DNA of 58,871 nucleotides from Alphaproteobacteria bacterium (GTDB lineage Bacteria; Pseudomonadota; Alphaproteobacteria; Caulobacterales; Caulobacteraceae), in assembly GCA_018826515.1 (NCBI GenBank), contig JAHKAM010000053.1, positions 1-58,871 of the forward strand, in the 5' to 3' direction. This document shows, piece by piece, positions 45,277 through 56,828 of this stretch. Made by a program: the position numbers and the translations under genes. The notes below the pieces were generated by a model. The model worked only from the letters and a program-made list of their open reading frames with translations, was not told where the DNA came from and did not search any database. Numbering within the stretch: position 1 is the stretch's first letter; each line of letters opens with the position of its first letter.

Positions 45277-45591
45277 TCAGTGAATCGCGTGGGCCCGGGG
45301 CGCGTGGCGGCCACGCGAATCGACCGTGAACCAGCGCGCCTCCGCCTCCCGGGTCAGGGCGGAAAGCTCGGGATCCTGCTCCAGCGCGATCTCGGCGGCA
45401 TAGGCCACGAAGCCGCCCTCGGGGCCGATGGCCAGCACCTGGTAGAAGGGCTGGTCCGGCGCGACCTCGCCCGTCTCGCCGGGCAGGCCGGCATAGGAGG
45501 CGTCGATGTCGATCACCACGCCGCGAAAGGCGTCGTCACGGTGGCGTACGATCTGGCCGAGGCCGAATTTGGCGACTGTGTGCTGGGTCAT
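45277..45591 (-). CDS. hspQ: Heat shock protein HspQ (hemimethylated DNA-binding YccV family)
   Basis: The 104-residue product has the YccV/HspQ fold signature: AKFGLGQIVRHRDDAFRGVVIDIDASY, then PFYQVL and VAYAAEIALEQD. In enterobacteria HspQ is a specificity factor of the Lon protease. The gene lies 81 bp before phhA on the same strand and 147 bp from the divergent Ppx/GppA gene. Confidence 0.88.
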   Translation of the reverse strand: MTQHTVAKFGLGQIVRHRDDAFRGVVIDIDASYAGLPGETGEVAPDQPFYQVLAIGPEGGFVAYAAEIALEQDPELSALTREAEARWFTVDSRGRHAPRAHAIH

Positions 45592-45738
45592 GGCGTGACA
45601 ATGCGCCGACCAACCTGAGCCTTGTCCGCGTCGTTCTGTTCATTTTCGCGACAGCTGCGCTTGGCGCGGACGATCGCGCAGTCCTAGAGTGTCGGGGACG
45701 GGCGCCGCTTCGGACCGCCCACCTTGAAAGTTCGGCCC

Positions 45739-46848
45739 ATGCCGGAGACCGACGGCGCGCCACGGCGTGACGACCGGTCCCAGCCCCGCAGGTCAGACAG
45801 GCAGCGCGCCGCGAACGGCGCCGCCGGCGACCGGGGGGCGTCAGGTCGCGATGCGCCGCTGTTTGGCGCACTCGACCTCGGGACCAACAATTGCCGCCTG
45901 CTGATCGCAAGGCCGGCGCGCGACGGCTTTCGGGTCGTCGATTCCTTCAGCCGCATCGTGCGTCTGGGCGAGGGCCTGACGCGCACCGGTCGTCTCGACG
46001 GGGCGGCCATGGACCGGGCCTATGAGGCCCTGGTGCTGTGCGGCGAGCGGATCGTGAAACGCGGCGTCGACTCCTCACGCCTGATGGCGGTGGCCACCCA
46101 GGCGTGTCGCCAGGCCGAGAACGGCGAAGCCTTCATCGAGCGGGTCCGGGTCGGCACGGGTCTGAAGCTGCGCATCATCGACCCGGTCGAGGAAGCCCGG
46201 CTGGCGGTTCGGGGGGTGCTCAACCTGTTCGATCACTCGGTGGAGGCGGTGCTGGTCGTCGATGTCGGCGGCGGCTCGACCGAGCTGAACTGGTTGTCGA
46301 AACGCGGCGATTCGTTCGTCCTGGAGGGCTGGATGTCGGCGCCGGTGGGGGTTGTCACCCTCGCGGAGCGGCACCCCGAGCCGGCCGGCGGCGGTCTGGA
46401 CGACTGGTACGAGGCCATGGTCGCCGACATGAGCGCCGCCATCGCCGAGGCGCCGGTCAGCCCGGCGCTGCGCGAACTTTTCGTCAGCGGCCGCGCCCAT
46501 ATGGTCGGCACGTCCGGCGCCATCACCAGTCTGGCGGGGATCCACCTCGGCCTGTCGCGCTACCAGCGCAATCTGGTCGACGGGCTGTGGATGACCCGCG
46601 CCGACTGCGAGGCGGCGGCCGACAAGCTCAAACGCCTCGGCGCCGCCGGACGGGCCGGCGAGCCCTGCATCGGCCCGGACCGCGCCGACCTCGTCCTCGC
46701 CGGCGCCGCCATCATGGAGGCGGTGCAGCGCGCCTGGCCGTCGGAGCGGGTTCGGGTCGCGGACCGCGGCCTGCGCGAGGGTCTGCTGCTGCAGCAGATG
46801 CGCGACGCCCGGAAACCGTCCCGAAACCGTCGTCGCGGCCGGTCCTAG
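45739..46848 (+). CDS. Ppx/GppA family phosphatase
   Basis: The 369-residue protein is a single ASKHA-fold module. GALDLGTNNCRLLIA is the phosphate-1 loop, VDVGGGSTELNWLS the phosphate-2 region, and VGTSGAITSLAGI closes the nucleotide site. The family hydrolyses polyphosphate or converts pppGpp to ppGpp. The C-terminal HD-like domain of E. coli Ppx is absent, which is usual in alphaproteobacteria, so the exact activity is open. ATG 45739 was chosen over TTG 45724. Its stop overlaps that of the convergent cyclophilin gene (CTAG). Confidence 0.87.
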   Translation: MPETDGAPRRDDRSQPRRSDRQRAANGAAGDRGASGRDAPLFGALDLGTNNCRLLIARPARDGFRVVDSFSRIVRLGEGLTRTGRLDGAAMDRAYEALVLCGERIVKRGVDSSRLMAVATQACRQAENGEAFIERVRVGTGLKLRIIDPVEEARLAVRGVLNLFDHSVEAVLVVDVGGGSTELNWLSKRGDSFVLEGWMSAPVGVVTLAERHPEPAGGGLDDWYEAMVADMSAAIAEAPVSPALRELFVSGRAHMVGTSGAITSLAGIHLGLSRYQRNLVDGLWMTRADCEAAADKLKRLGAAGRAGEPCIGPDRADLVLAGAAIMEAVQRAWPSERVRVADRGLREGLLLQQMRDARKPSRNRRRGRS

Positions 46849-47735
46849 TTGGTCACCTCGACCGGCAGGGTCACGTCGCAGACCGAAAAGTCGGCGCCGC
46901 GCGACATCCGGGTTTCATCCACCATGGCCCGAAAGCGCGGCGAATCGGTCGCCAGCACCCGCACCAGGGGCCGTTCGGCCTCCGCGACGTCGGCGGCGAC
47001 GCGGACACGGGTCATGCGGTCGGGCTCGGCGGTGACCATGCCGTTGTCGCCGTCGCCGACGCGCAGGCTGCGCACGACCTCGAGGCCGGCCACCGTCATG
47101 CCCCAGATGGTGTAACGCTTGTCGAGCGCCGGATAGGCCTGCCGCATCAGGAAGAATTGGCTGTTGGCGGTGTCATTGCCCTCATCGCGGGCCATGCCGG
47201 CCACGCCCGGGCAGTAAAGGCCCCAGCCGTGCACCTTGCCGTCGCCGGTCAGGGCGAAGGCCGCGTCGGGCTGGGTCTGGATCGGCAGCGAATGAAAGAA
47301 GCCGACCCGCGCCCCGGCCGGCTCGGCGACGGGGGCGAAGGGCATGGTCGGATCGCGGCGGAAGGTGAACTCGGCCTTCAGGTCCGGATAGGGGCTCTGG
47401 CCCTCGCCGTTTCCGAGGGGGTCGCCGGTCTGGGCCATGAACCAGTCGATGACCCGGTGCCAGGGCACATTGTCGTAGAAACCGCGGCGCGCCAGCAGCT
47501 TGATCCGCTCCACATGCAGCGGCGCCACCTCGGGCGTCAGTTCCACGAGGATGCGGCCCCGGGTCGTATCGATGACCAGCAGGTTCTCGGCCGGAACCGT
47601 CCGCCATTCGTTCAGGTCGACCGTCGTCGCGGCCGTGGGCGCCGGAGGCGGCGGAGGCGGTCCGCCCACATCCTGCGCCATCGCCGGGGCGGCGATCAGG
47701 GCAGCCAGCGCCGCCAGTCCCGTCATGATCTTCAT
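46845..47735 (-). CDS. Secreted cyclophilin-type peptidylprolyl isomerase, last gene of gyrA operon
   Basis: A 296-residue periplasmic protein. From ATG 47735 (GGGGGA upstream) a signal peptide ends in APAMA. The cyclophilin domain has VPWHRVIDWFMAQTGDPLGNG and DTANSQFFLM, with the catalytic Arg. Cyclophilins speed cis-trans isomerisation of prolyl bonds in folding envelope proteins. A C-terminal extension of about 70 residues ends in CDVTLPVEV, shared with the upstream paralogue. The pair lies in the same order as the gyrA-coaD genes. Confidence 0.85.
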   Translation of the reverse strand: MKIMTGLAALAALIAAPAMAQDVGGPPPPPPAPTAATTVDLNEWRTVPAENLLVIDTTRGRILVELTPEVAPLHVERIKLLARRGFYDNVPWHRVIDWFMAQTGDPLGNGEGQSPYPDLKAEFTFRRDPTMPFAPVAEPAGARVGFFHSLPIQTQPDAAFALTGDGKVHGWGLYCPGVAGMARDEGNDTANSQFFLMRQAYPALDKRYTIWGMTVAGLEVVRSLRVGDGDNGMVTAEPDRMTRVRVAADVAEAERPLVRVLATDSPRFRAMVDETRMSRGADFSVCDVTLPVEVTN

Positions 47736-47756
47736 CGCATCATCCCCCAAAGGCGA

Positions 47757-48617
47757 TCAGCCGCCGGTCACCTGGACCGGCGGCTGGACATCACAAACCG
47801 TGAAACGGGCGCCCCGTTCGGTCCGCGCCTGTTCGACCAGGGCGGCGAAGGCGGGGCTGGTCGGGTTCATCACCCGGACCACCGGTCGCTCCCGCTCCGG
47901 CAAGGACGCAGCGGTGCGCGCGCGGGTCATGATGTCGGGATCGGTGACCCGGCCGTTGACGGCCTCGGGGCCGGGCTTCAACGCCTGGACCACATCCAGC
48001 CCGGCCACCACCCGCCCGAAGGGCGCATAGAGACCGTTCAGACTGTCATTGGAGCCGGACATCAGAAAGAACTGGCTGTTGGCGCTGTGCGGGTCCTGGT
48101 TGCGGGCCATGCCGGCGACGCCGGGACAGAACAGGGCCTGACCCGCGGTCTTGAAGTCCGCCGTCACCATCATCTGGGCGTCGGGCTGGGTGAAGATCGG
48201 CATTGAACCGGCGACGCCCAGCTGGCCCGTGGGGGACGTGACCAGATTGACGAAACCGAGGTCGCGTCCGCGCCGGAACTGGAACTCGCCATCGATGTCC
48301 GGAAGGGTGCTGCCGCCGGCTCCCGTTCCTTCGGGATCGCCCGTCTGGGCCATGAACCCCGCCAGCACCCGGTGGAACGTCAGGCCGTCATAGAAACCCT
48401 GGTCTGCCAGTGTGCGCACCCGCTCGACCGACAGGGGCGCGATGCGCGGCTCCAGTTCGACGAGGACGCGGCCCTTGGCGGTGTCGATGATCAGAAGGTT
48501 CTCGGGCGCGACCGTGCGCCATTCGGCGTTCGGCGCGGCCGTCTGGGCGACAGCCGGAGCCGCGCCGGCGAGCGCGGCGGTCAGAAGCGTTGCGGCGATT
48601 GCGGTTCGAAAGCTCAT
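47757..48617 (-). CDS. Secreted cyclophilin-type peptidylprolyl isomerase, paralogue
   Basis: The 286-residue product is about 45 percent like the next gene by eye. It has a signal peptide (AATLLTAALAGAAPAVA), the cyclophilin motif LTFHRVLAGFMAQTGDPEGTG with the catalytic Arg, HSANSQFFLM, and the same Cys-containing ending CDVQPPVQV. It starts one base after the coaD stop (TAG A ATG), with AAGGGATAGA as the ribosome site, so it is coupled to coaD. The tandem pair probably shares envelope-folding work. Confidence 0.85.
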   Translation of the reverse strand: MSFRTAIAATLLTAALAGAAPAVAQTAAPNAEWRTVAPENLLIIDTAKGRVLVELEPRIAPLSVERVRTLADQGFYDGLTFHRVLAGFMAQTGDPEGTGAGGSTLPDIDGEFQFRRGRDLGFVNLVTSPTGQLGVAGSMPIFTQPDAQMMVTADFKTAGQALFCPGVAGMARNQDPHSANSQFFLMSGSNDSLNGLYAPFGRVVAGLDVVQALKPGPEAVNGRVTDPDIMTRARTAASLPERERPVVRVMNPTSPAFAALVEQARTERGARFTVCDVQPPVQVTGG

Positions 48618-48618
48618 T

Positions 48619-49101
48619 CTATCCCTTGACCTTGGCCCGCACCATTTCGGCGACGGCGGGGCTGACGAAACTGTCGATCGCGCCGTCCAGACGGGCGATC
48701 TCCTTGACCAGACGCGAGGCGATCGCCTGGTGCCGCGGATCGGCCATCAGGAAGACCGTCTCGATGTCGGCATTGAGGCGCTGGTTCATCGCCGTCATCT
48801 GGAATTCGTATTCAAAGTCGGCCACGGCGCGCAGGCCGCGGACGATGATGCCCGCGTCGAGTTCCTCGGCGAAATGCATCAGCAGGCTGGAGAATGCCCG
48901 CACCTCGACCTTGGCGCCCAGATGAGCGACCTCGGCGCGGACCATCTCGACCCGCTGGTCGGTCGTGAACATCGGGCCCTTTTCGTCATTGCGGGCGACG
49001 CCGATGACCAGCCGGTCGACCAGCTTCACCGCGCGTCCGATGATGTCCATATGCCCGTTGGTGACGGGGTCGAAAGTGCCCGGATACAGGCCGATGCGCA
49101 T
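48619..49101 (-). CDS. coaD: Phosphopantetheine adenylyltransferase
   Basis: The 160-residue enzyme joins ATP and 4'-phosphopantetheine to make dephospho-CoA, the fourth step of CoA synthesis. The nucleotidyltransferase signature is YPGTFDPVTNGHMDII, followed by VRGLRAVADFEYEFQM, and ISSR-like IASRLVKEIARLDG. Length and motifs are typical. It lies 50 bp after the aminotransferase gene and is coupled to a cyclophilin gene. Confidence 0.96.
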   Translation of the reverse strand: MRIGLYPGTFDPVTNGHMDIIGRAVKLVDRLVIGVARNDEKGPMFTTDQRVEMVRAEVAHLGAKVEVRAFSSLLMHFAEELDAGIIVRGLRAVADFEYEFQMTAMNQRLNADIETVFLMADPRHQAIASRLVKEIARLDGAIDSFVSPAVAEMVRAKVKG

Positions 49102-49151
49102 GGCGATCCTCCCCGCCTTTCCGGCGGTCTAGCAGGTGCGGCCCGAGCGGC

Positions 49152-49955
49152 CTAGATCGGTTGAACCGGGTTCGACGCCCAGGCGGCGCGAAGGCGCTCG
49201 ATCAGGGCCGGCGCCGTCGGGAAGCCATGCTCTCCGATCGCCGCGATGGCGCTGGCGGGCGTGGCGCTGTTGCAAAGGAAGGCCCCGTCGAACCGCGGCA
49301 GATCGTCGACATGAACCGGCTCGGCGCGTCCGGTCAGGCCGACGCCGCCCAGACCCGCCTGCACCAGAGCCTGCGCCACCCCGGCCAGCATGGGGGCCCG
49401 GGGCCAGATCACGTCGTCGCCGCTGACGAAGCCGATGTTCCACAGGCTGCCCTCCGACACCCGACCCTGCTCGTCCGCAAACAGGGCGTCGTCAAACCCG
49501 GCCTCACGCGCAGCCCGCCGGGCCCGCATCAGGCCGAACGTGGCGGCGTGTTTCAGGTGGGCCGCCTCCCGTGCATAGGTCTGGACCTGCACCCGGGGGC
49601 TGTCCGCCAGGGGTGGGGGCGGGTCGAAGGCGCCGATCATCACCTTGGGGCGCCCCCGCCAGGTCGGCTCGCGCATCCAGATTTCGGGTGCGAACAGGCT
49701 GACCCTCAGCCAGCAATGCTCACGCGCGCCGATGGCGTCCCGCATCAACAACCGCAAGCGTGTCTCGCCGACGGCCTCGCCGAACAACTCCTCGGCGGAT
49801 GCGTCGAGCCGGGCCAGATGCAGGTCCAGCCCACGGACCCCGCCGACTTCAACCCGGAATGAGGTGTAGGCCCCGTAGTTGAACAGGACCTGATGCGTCA
49901 GATCCGCCAGGCTCGCCGGTTCGCCGTCCACGCGAAGGTCGTGGGCGACGGCCAT
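49152..49955 (-). CDS. Class IV aminotransferase
   Basis: The 267-residue fold-type IV PLP enzyme has the PLP Lys in HLKHAATFGLMRARR, the Glu in RVSEGSLWNIGF, and the phosphate-binding LCNSATPAS. This family includes branched-chain and D-amino acid aminotransferases and 4-amino-4-deoxychorismate lyase. The short size and non-specific residues leave the substrate open; an aminodeoxychorismate-lyase-like role is possible. The gene is three bases after gyrA and 50 bp before coaD, so it probably shares their transcript. Confidence 0.85.
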   Translation of the reverse strand: MAVAHDLRVDGEPASLADLTHQVLFNYGAYTSFRVEVGGVRGLDLHLARLDASAEELFGEAVGETRLRLLMRDAIGAREHCWLRVSLFAPEIWMREPTWRGRPKVMIGAFDPPPPLADSPRVQVQTYAREAAHLKHAATFGLMRARRAAREAGFDDALFADEQGRVSEGSLWNIGFVSGDDVIWPRAPMLAGVAQALVQAGLGGVGLTGRAEPVHVDDLPRFDGAFLCNSATPASAIAAIGEHGFPTAPALIERLRAAWASNPVQPI

Positions 49956-49958
49956 CGA

Positions 49959-52745
<2,787 letters not shown>

Positions 52746-52870
52746 GGGAAATCAGGCTTTAAAGGACCGGAATCGGAACGTGATCCGCGCGCAGGTTTTC
52801 TAGCATTCAGGGACCCCGGTGGCAAAGCGACCCCTCCGGCGGCCCGCAATCCAGTCCGGGACTCCAGACC

Positions 52871-53434
52871 ATGCAGTTTATCCGCCTCGCCGCCGTCCTG
52901 CTCACGCCGCTCGCCATGAGCTGCACGACCGTACAGGCTCAGACCCCGCCCGCCGCGGCGGGCGCCCCCGCGCCGGTCGCGGTCGCGGCGCTGAAGACGG
53001 CGCAGGGCGGCGACGCGGGCCAGGTCACGGTATTTCGCGGCCCCCTCGGCCTCCTGTTGCGGGTCGAGGGCGAGAACTGGCCGTCGGGATGGCACGGAGT
53101 GCACCTCCACGCCGTCGGCCGGTGCGATGCGCCAGGGTTCACCTCCGCCGGCGGCCACGTGAATCATGCCGAAGCGCGTCCGCACGGGCTCCTGAACCAT
53201 GGCGGCGGGCCCGACCTCGGCGATCTGCAGAATGTCTGGGCGGCCGCCGACGGCGTCGCGAACGCAGAGGTCTATCTGGCCGGCTCCGGCCTGGGCATGG
53301 CCGGCATGGATCTCCTGGACGGCGACGGCTTTTCGTTTGTCGTCCACGCCAATCCGGATGACCACGTCAGCCAGCCGATCGGCGGCGCGGGCGGCCGCAT
53401 AGCCTGTGGCGTGTTCGAAGAGACGACCCGGTAG
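52871..53434 (+). CDS. Cu/Zn superoxide dismutase family protein
   Basis: The 187-residue product has an N-terminal export signal and the SodC fold. Copper ligands are in HGVHLH, SAGGHVN and VVHANPDDH, cysteines in GRCDAP and RIACGVF form the usual disulfide, and GGR supplies the active-site Arg. In the zinc loop, the canonical third His before GDL is Asp (GGGPDLGDLQN), so the zinc site is altered though not necessarily lost. If active it removes superoxide in the periplasm. It diverges from gyrA across about 125 bp. Confidence 0.85.
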   Translation: MQFIRLAAVLLTPLAMSCTTVQAQTPPAAAGAPAPVAVAALKTAQGGDAGQVTVFRGPLGLLLRVEGENWPSGWHGVHLHAVGRCDAPGFTSAGGHVNHAEARPHGLLNHGGGPDLGDLQNVWAAADGVANAEVYLAGSGLGMAGMDLLDGDGFSFVVHANPDDHVSQPIGGAGGRIACGVFEETTR

Positions 53435-53437
53435 CCC

Positions 53438-54004
53438 TTACTCGGCAACCGGCCGGGTCAGGTCGAACTCGACCCGCAGGAAGCGGTTCTCGCGGCGCAG
53501 TTCATAGGCGTAGATCCGCCCCGGATGCACCTCGACCGCCCAGACGTTGGTGGTCGAGACCGCCGCGTTGCCGGCGTTGAACAACTCGATCGAAAAGTCG
53601 TCGACCGGGAACTCCTGCCGGTTCGCCGTCCCGGCCGAGGTCGTGTCGCCGCCGTACCAGTGCAGGCCGTCTGGATTGCCCTCGGGATCGCGGTGATCGT
53701 GCTTCAGCGTCAGCCCGCCCTCTTCATTGCGGCTGATCACCCATGTCCGCGACCGATCCTCGCCGACCCAGAAAGGAATGCGCACCTCGTCGGCCGAACA
53801 GTCGCGCACATGCATCAGCAGGCGCGAGGCGGCGAAATCGGCGTCCGCGGCCTGGGTGGTCACCACCCGTCCCACGAATTTCTGTCCGCACAGGGCGTTG
53901 AGATGGGCCATGAAGGCGTCCTGCTGCGGCGCGGGCGCGGGGACCGTGGCGCAGGCGGACAGGGCGAGGGCCGCGGCGGCGGCGAGAAGGGCGATCTGTT
54001 TCAT
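53438..54004 (-). CDS. Conserved lipoprotein, unknown function
   Basis: A 188-residue product with a clear lipoprotein signal (MKQIALLAAAAALALSAC, lipobox LSAC). The mature part is a beta-rich domain with HVRDCSADEVRIPFWVGEDRSRTW and LHWYGGD and LRVEFDLTRPVAE. The pattern suggests a compact extracytoplasmic binding domain but I recognise no named family. It converges with the superoxide dismutase gene three bases away and diverges from the DUF5990 gene. Confidence 0.72.
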   Translation of the reverse strand: MKQIALLAAAAALALSACATVPAPAPQQDAFMAHLNALCGQKFVGRVVTTQAADADFAASRLLMHVRDCSADEVRIPFWVGEDRSRTWVISRNEEGGLTLKHDHRDPEGNPDGLHWYGGDTTSAGTANRQEFPVDDFSIELFNAGNAAVSTTNVWAVEVHPGRIYAYELRRENRFLRVEFDLTRPVAE

Positions 54005-54049
54005 GCGACCACGCTAGCCCGAAGACCGCCGCTCGCCTAATCTGCGGTC

Positions 54050-54457
54050 ATGGCTGACACGGTGACGCTTCGTCTCATCATCGACGATCCCGTGCCCGGG
54101 GTCCGCTACAGCCTGCAGAAGGACGACCTGCCGTTCGAGCCGCGGACGGCCGACGACGGACCGCTGGAATTCGAACTGCCGATCACCCTGCACCCCGACG
54201 GCCGGATGACCGGGCCATTCGTCCGCCGCGAGGGGCCGGAGCGCCGCTTCGTCTACATCCGCATCGGCACGTCGGCCGGCGATCACGCCAGCCCCTGGAG
54301 CCGCCGCGCCAAGATCGACATCCACGACATCCCCAAGCTCATGCTGGTCCCGGACGCCGTGCTGGAGGTGCATTTGCCCGGCCGGGGCAAGGACGGATCG
54401 CCGGCCTGCGCCACGGTTCGACCCGTCACGCCGTGGAGCCCCGCAAAGCGCCGTTGA
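54050..54457 (+). CDS. DUF5990 family protein
   Basis: A 135-residue soluble protein. TVTLRLIIDDPVPGVRYSLQKDDLPFEPR, GPFVRREGPERRFVYIRIGTSAG and WSRRAKIDIHDI match the layout of the DUF5990 family, small beta-rich proteins of unknown function. The start is ATG 54050, 45 bp from the divergent lipoprotein start. It ends 72 bp before rpmG, whose promoter overlaps its stop codon. No function is assigned. Confidence 0.75.
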   Translation: MADTVTLRLIIDDPVPGVRYSLQKDDLPFEPRTADDGPLEFELPITLHPDGRMTGPFVRREGPERRFVYIRIGTSAGDHASPWSRRAKIDIHDIPKLMLVPDAVLEVHLPGRGKDGSPACATVRPVTPWSPAKRR

Positions 54458-54481
54458 CTTCCGAACGCGCCTGAGTATGTT
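54454..54481 (+). promoter_or_regulatory. Predicted rpmG promoter
   Basis: TTGACT (54454-54459) and TATGTT (54476-54481) are 16 bases apart, 49 bases before the rpmG ATG. The -35 overlaps the stop codon of the DUF5990 gene. Confidence 0.6.
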
Positions 54482-54529
54482 CCGCGCCTCGTATTTTAGC
54501 GGCTTTCGCCGTCGCAGAGGTAATTCCCG

Positions 54530-54697
54530 ATGGCCAAACCGGCTTCCATCAAGATCCGCCTGAACTCCTCGGCCGACACCGGCTTCTTCTACGTCACCAA
54601 GAAGAACGCCCGGACCATGACCGAGAAAATGGTCGTCAAGAAGTACGACCCCGTCGTGCGCAAGCACGTCGAGTTCAAGGAAGGCAAGATCAAGTAA
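54530..54697 (+). CDS. rpmG: 50S ribosomal protein L33
   Basis: A 55-residue protein, short enough to be missed by size-limited gene finders. It reads [20 protein letters not shown], then the [21 protein letters not shown] core typical of alphaproteobacterial L33, and ends KEGKIK. The zinc cysteines of some L33 forms are absent (C-minus type). AGAGG stands nine bases before the ATG, a TTGACT/TATGTT promoter lies upstream, and a strong terminator downstream, so it is a monocistronic unit. rpmG next to pleD and divK is a recurring Caulobacterales arrangement. Confidence 0.95.
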   Translation: MAKPASIKIRLNSSADTGFFYVTKKNARTMTEKMVVKKYDPVVRKHVEFKEGKIK

Positions 54698-54721
54698 GGG
54701 CCACGCCCTGCTGGATTTCAG

Positions 54722-54750
54722 AACGCCCGGTGGAAACGCCGGGCGTTTTT
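54722..54750 (+). terminator. Intrinsic terminator of rpmG
   Basis: AACGCCCGG and CCGGGCGTT form a perfect nine-bp stem around eight bases, followed by a TTTTT run (54746-54750). It lies 25 bp after the rpmG stop and just before the next small gene. Confidence 0.85.
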
Positions 54751-54774
54751 GTTTGGCGTGCTAAGGCTGACCTT

Positions 54775-54957
54775 ATGAGTGATCCGATTGACGACGCCGC
54801 CGCGGACCCGTCGCCCGAAAGCCCCGTCCAGCGGGCGCTCCGCCTGAAGCAGGCGGCGATCGCCGCGCGGGAGAAGCCGCCCCGCGGCGGCCGCTTCCAG
54901 CGCGAACAGGCCGCCCGTATCGCGACGGGCAAGTCCAAGCCGTGGATGAGTCGCTGA
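54775..54957 (+). CDS. Small basic protein, unknown function
   Basis: A 60-residue protein starting MSDPIDDAAADP and ending in a strongly basic segment (REKPPRGGRFQREQAARIA, then TGKSKPWMSR). The acidic head and basic tail suggest a nucleic-acid or ribosome contact, but no domain is recognised. It lies between the rpmG terminator and the 3' end of pleD on the opposite strand, six bases away. Codon use is like its neighbours, so it is probably genuine. Confidence 0.6.
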   Translation: MSDPIDDAAADPSPESPVQRALRLKQAAIAAREKPPRGGRFQREQAARIATGKSKPWMSR

Positions 54958-54963
54958 CGGCGC

Positions 54964-56328
54964 TCAGGCCGCCCGGGCGATCACCTGGTTCCGCCCGCGG
55001 GACTTGGCCTCATAGACCCCCTCGTCGGCCCGCTTCAGCAGGGCGTCCGGCGTGTCGTCCCCGCCTGTGCTGGCGGCGACGCCGACCGAGACGGTGATGG
55101 TCAGGCCCTCGGCCCCGCCCATGATCGGGAACGGCTGGCCGCCCACGTCGCGGCGAATGCGGTCGGCGACCTGGGTCGCGTCCTCCAGGCTGGCGCCCGG
55201 CATGACCACCACGAACTCCTCGCCGCCCAGACGGCACGGCAGGTCGATGGCGCGGACATTGGTGGCCAGGCGCACGGCGAACTCGCGCAGCACCTCGTCC
55301 CCGGAGTCGTGGCCGAAGCCGTCGTTGACCAGTTTGAAATGGTCGATGTCCATGACCAGCACGGCCACGCCATCGCCCCCCTGCCCGGCCCGGCTCATCA
55401 GCGCCTGCAGCTGCCCGGCCATGTAGCGGCGGTTGTGCAGGCCCGTCAGGGCGTCCGTGACCGCCATCTCGAGGCTGTAGTCCAGCTTCTGCTTGAGGAA
55501 GTCGGCATAGCGTTTGCGCTTGATCTGGGTGCGGGCGCGCGCCTGCAGCTCCTCCGGATCGACCGGACGCGGCAGGATGTCGTTGACGCCCAGCTCCAGC
55601 GCCTTCAGCAGGCGCGGCCGGTCTGCGGGGTCCACCACAGCCAGGATCGGCATCCGCCGCGAGGCCTCGGTGGATCGCACCTGGGCGACGAAGCGAAGGC
55701 CGTCGAATCCGGCGTTCGATACATTGACGATCATCAGATCGACGGGTCCGCGCGCCGCGATCAGGGCCGCGGCCGGGTCGCTTTCGACCGTCGGGCGATG
55801 CTCGTGGGCCAGATGTTCGACCATCTTCTCGGCCTGGCGGGCATTGTCGTCGACGATCAGCACCCGCCCGCCCGAGCCGCGCAGGCGGCCCGCGCCGTCC
55901 GTATCCACGCCGAGACGCCGACCGCTTTCCTCCCGTTCGCGCAGCTCATCCATGACGGATTTGAGCCGCAGCAGCGAGCGCACCCGCGCGAACAGGATCA
56001 CATCGTCGATCGGCTTGGTGACGAAGTCGTCGGCCCCGGCGTCCAGCCCCTTGAGCTTGTCCTCGCGGCCGTCCAGCGCCGTCACCAGCACCACCGGAAT
56101 GTGTCGCGTCACCGGATCGGTCTTCAACCGCCGGCAGGTCTCGAACCCGTCCATGCCGGGCATCATCACGTCCAGAAGGATGATGTCGGGCCGCTCGTCC
56201 GAGGCGACCTGCAGCGCCGTCGCGCCGTCGCAGGCGGTCAGAACCTCATAGTATTCGAGCGTCAGCTTGGCTTCGAGCAGCCGGACGTTCGGCTCGACAT
56301 CGTCAACGACAAGGATACGCGCCGTCAT
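54964..56328 (-). CDS. pleD: Diguanylate cyclase response regulator PleD
   Basis: The 454-residue product has the PleD architecture: a receiver with phospho-acceptor Asp53 (LLDVMMPGMDG), a second adaptor receiver (VLIVDDNAR) lacking a proper acceptor, and a C-terminal GGDEF domain with LGGEEF and the inhibitory site RAID upstream. Phosphorylation by PleC or DivJ drives dimerisation and c-di-GMP synthesis at the stalked pole in Caulobacter. Length equals the Caulobacter protein. It is six bases after divK, so the two form an operon. Confidence 0.96.
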   Translation of the reverse strand: MTARILVVDDVEPNVRLLEAKLTLEYYEVLTACDGATALQVASDERPDIILLDVMMPGMDGFETCRRLKTDPVTRHIPVVLVTALDGREDKLKGLDAGADDFVTKPIDDVILFARVRSLLRLKSVMDELREREESGRRLGVDTDGAGRLRGSGGRVLIVDDNARQAEKMVEHLAHEHRPTVESDPAAALIAARGPVDLMIVNVSNAGFDGLRFVAQVRSTEASRRMPILAVVDPADRPRLLKALELGVNDILPRPVDPEELQARARTQIKRKRYADFLKQKLDYSLEMAVTDALTGLHNRRYMAGQLQALMSRAGQGGDGVAVLVMDIDHFKLVNDGFGHDSGDEVLREFAVRLATNVRAIDLPCRLGGEEFVVVMPGASLEDATQVADRIRRDVGGQPFPIMGGAEGLTITVSVGVAASTGGDDTPDALLKRADEGVYEAKSRGRNQVIARAA

Positions 56329-56334
56329 CGGTCC

Positions 56335-56700
56335 CTACCCCAAATGCTTCCGAACCACGTCGAGGAAATGCATCACCGAGATGGGCTTGGAGATGTACGC
56401 CTCGCACCCGCCGTTGCGGATCCGCTCCTCGTCGCCCTTCATGGCGAAGGCGGTCACGGCGACGACGGGAATGTGGCTCAGCTCCTCGTCGTCCTTGAGC
56501 CATTTGGTGACCTCCAGGCCGCTGATCTCGGGCAGCTGGATATCCATCAGGATCAGGTCGGGCTTGTGCAGACGCGCCAGGGCCAGAGCCTGCAATCCCT
56601 CGCGGGTCTGCAGCGTCTCATAACCCTGCGAGTCGAGCAGATCATGAAAGAGCTTCATGTTCAGCTCGTTATCCTCGACGATGAGGACTTTCTTGGACAT
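56335..56700 (-). CDS. divK: Single-domain response regulator DivK
   Basis: The 121-residue receiver has [18 protein letters not shown] at the start, acceptor Asp53 in [13 protein letters not shown], conserved Thr in [11 protein letters not shown] and Lys in AYISKPISV. DivK is the essential receiver that links DivJ and PleC kinases to the CtrA pathway and cell polarity. The start at 56700 is preferred to 56703 because AAGG is five bases before it. It precedes pleD by six bases. Confidence 0.96.
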   Translation of the reverse strand: MSKKVLIVEDNELNMKLFHDLLDSQGYETLQTREGLQALALARLHKPDLILMDIQLPEISGLEVTKWLKDDEELSHIPVVAVTAFAMKGDEERIRNGGCEAYISKPISVMHFLDVVRKHLG

Positions 56701-56828
56701 CATCACCTTGGCCTGGTTGCCTCTGGGTGCGGCTGCACGGAGGCTTGGCGCCTTCTTCAACCACTGTGCCCCCCGGGGTCTTAAGTTGACGTGAAGCGGT
56801 CGCCCGTTCGGTCTGGGTGGGATTGCTG

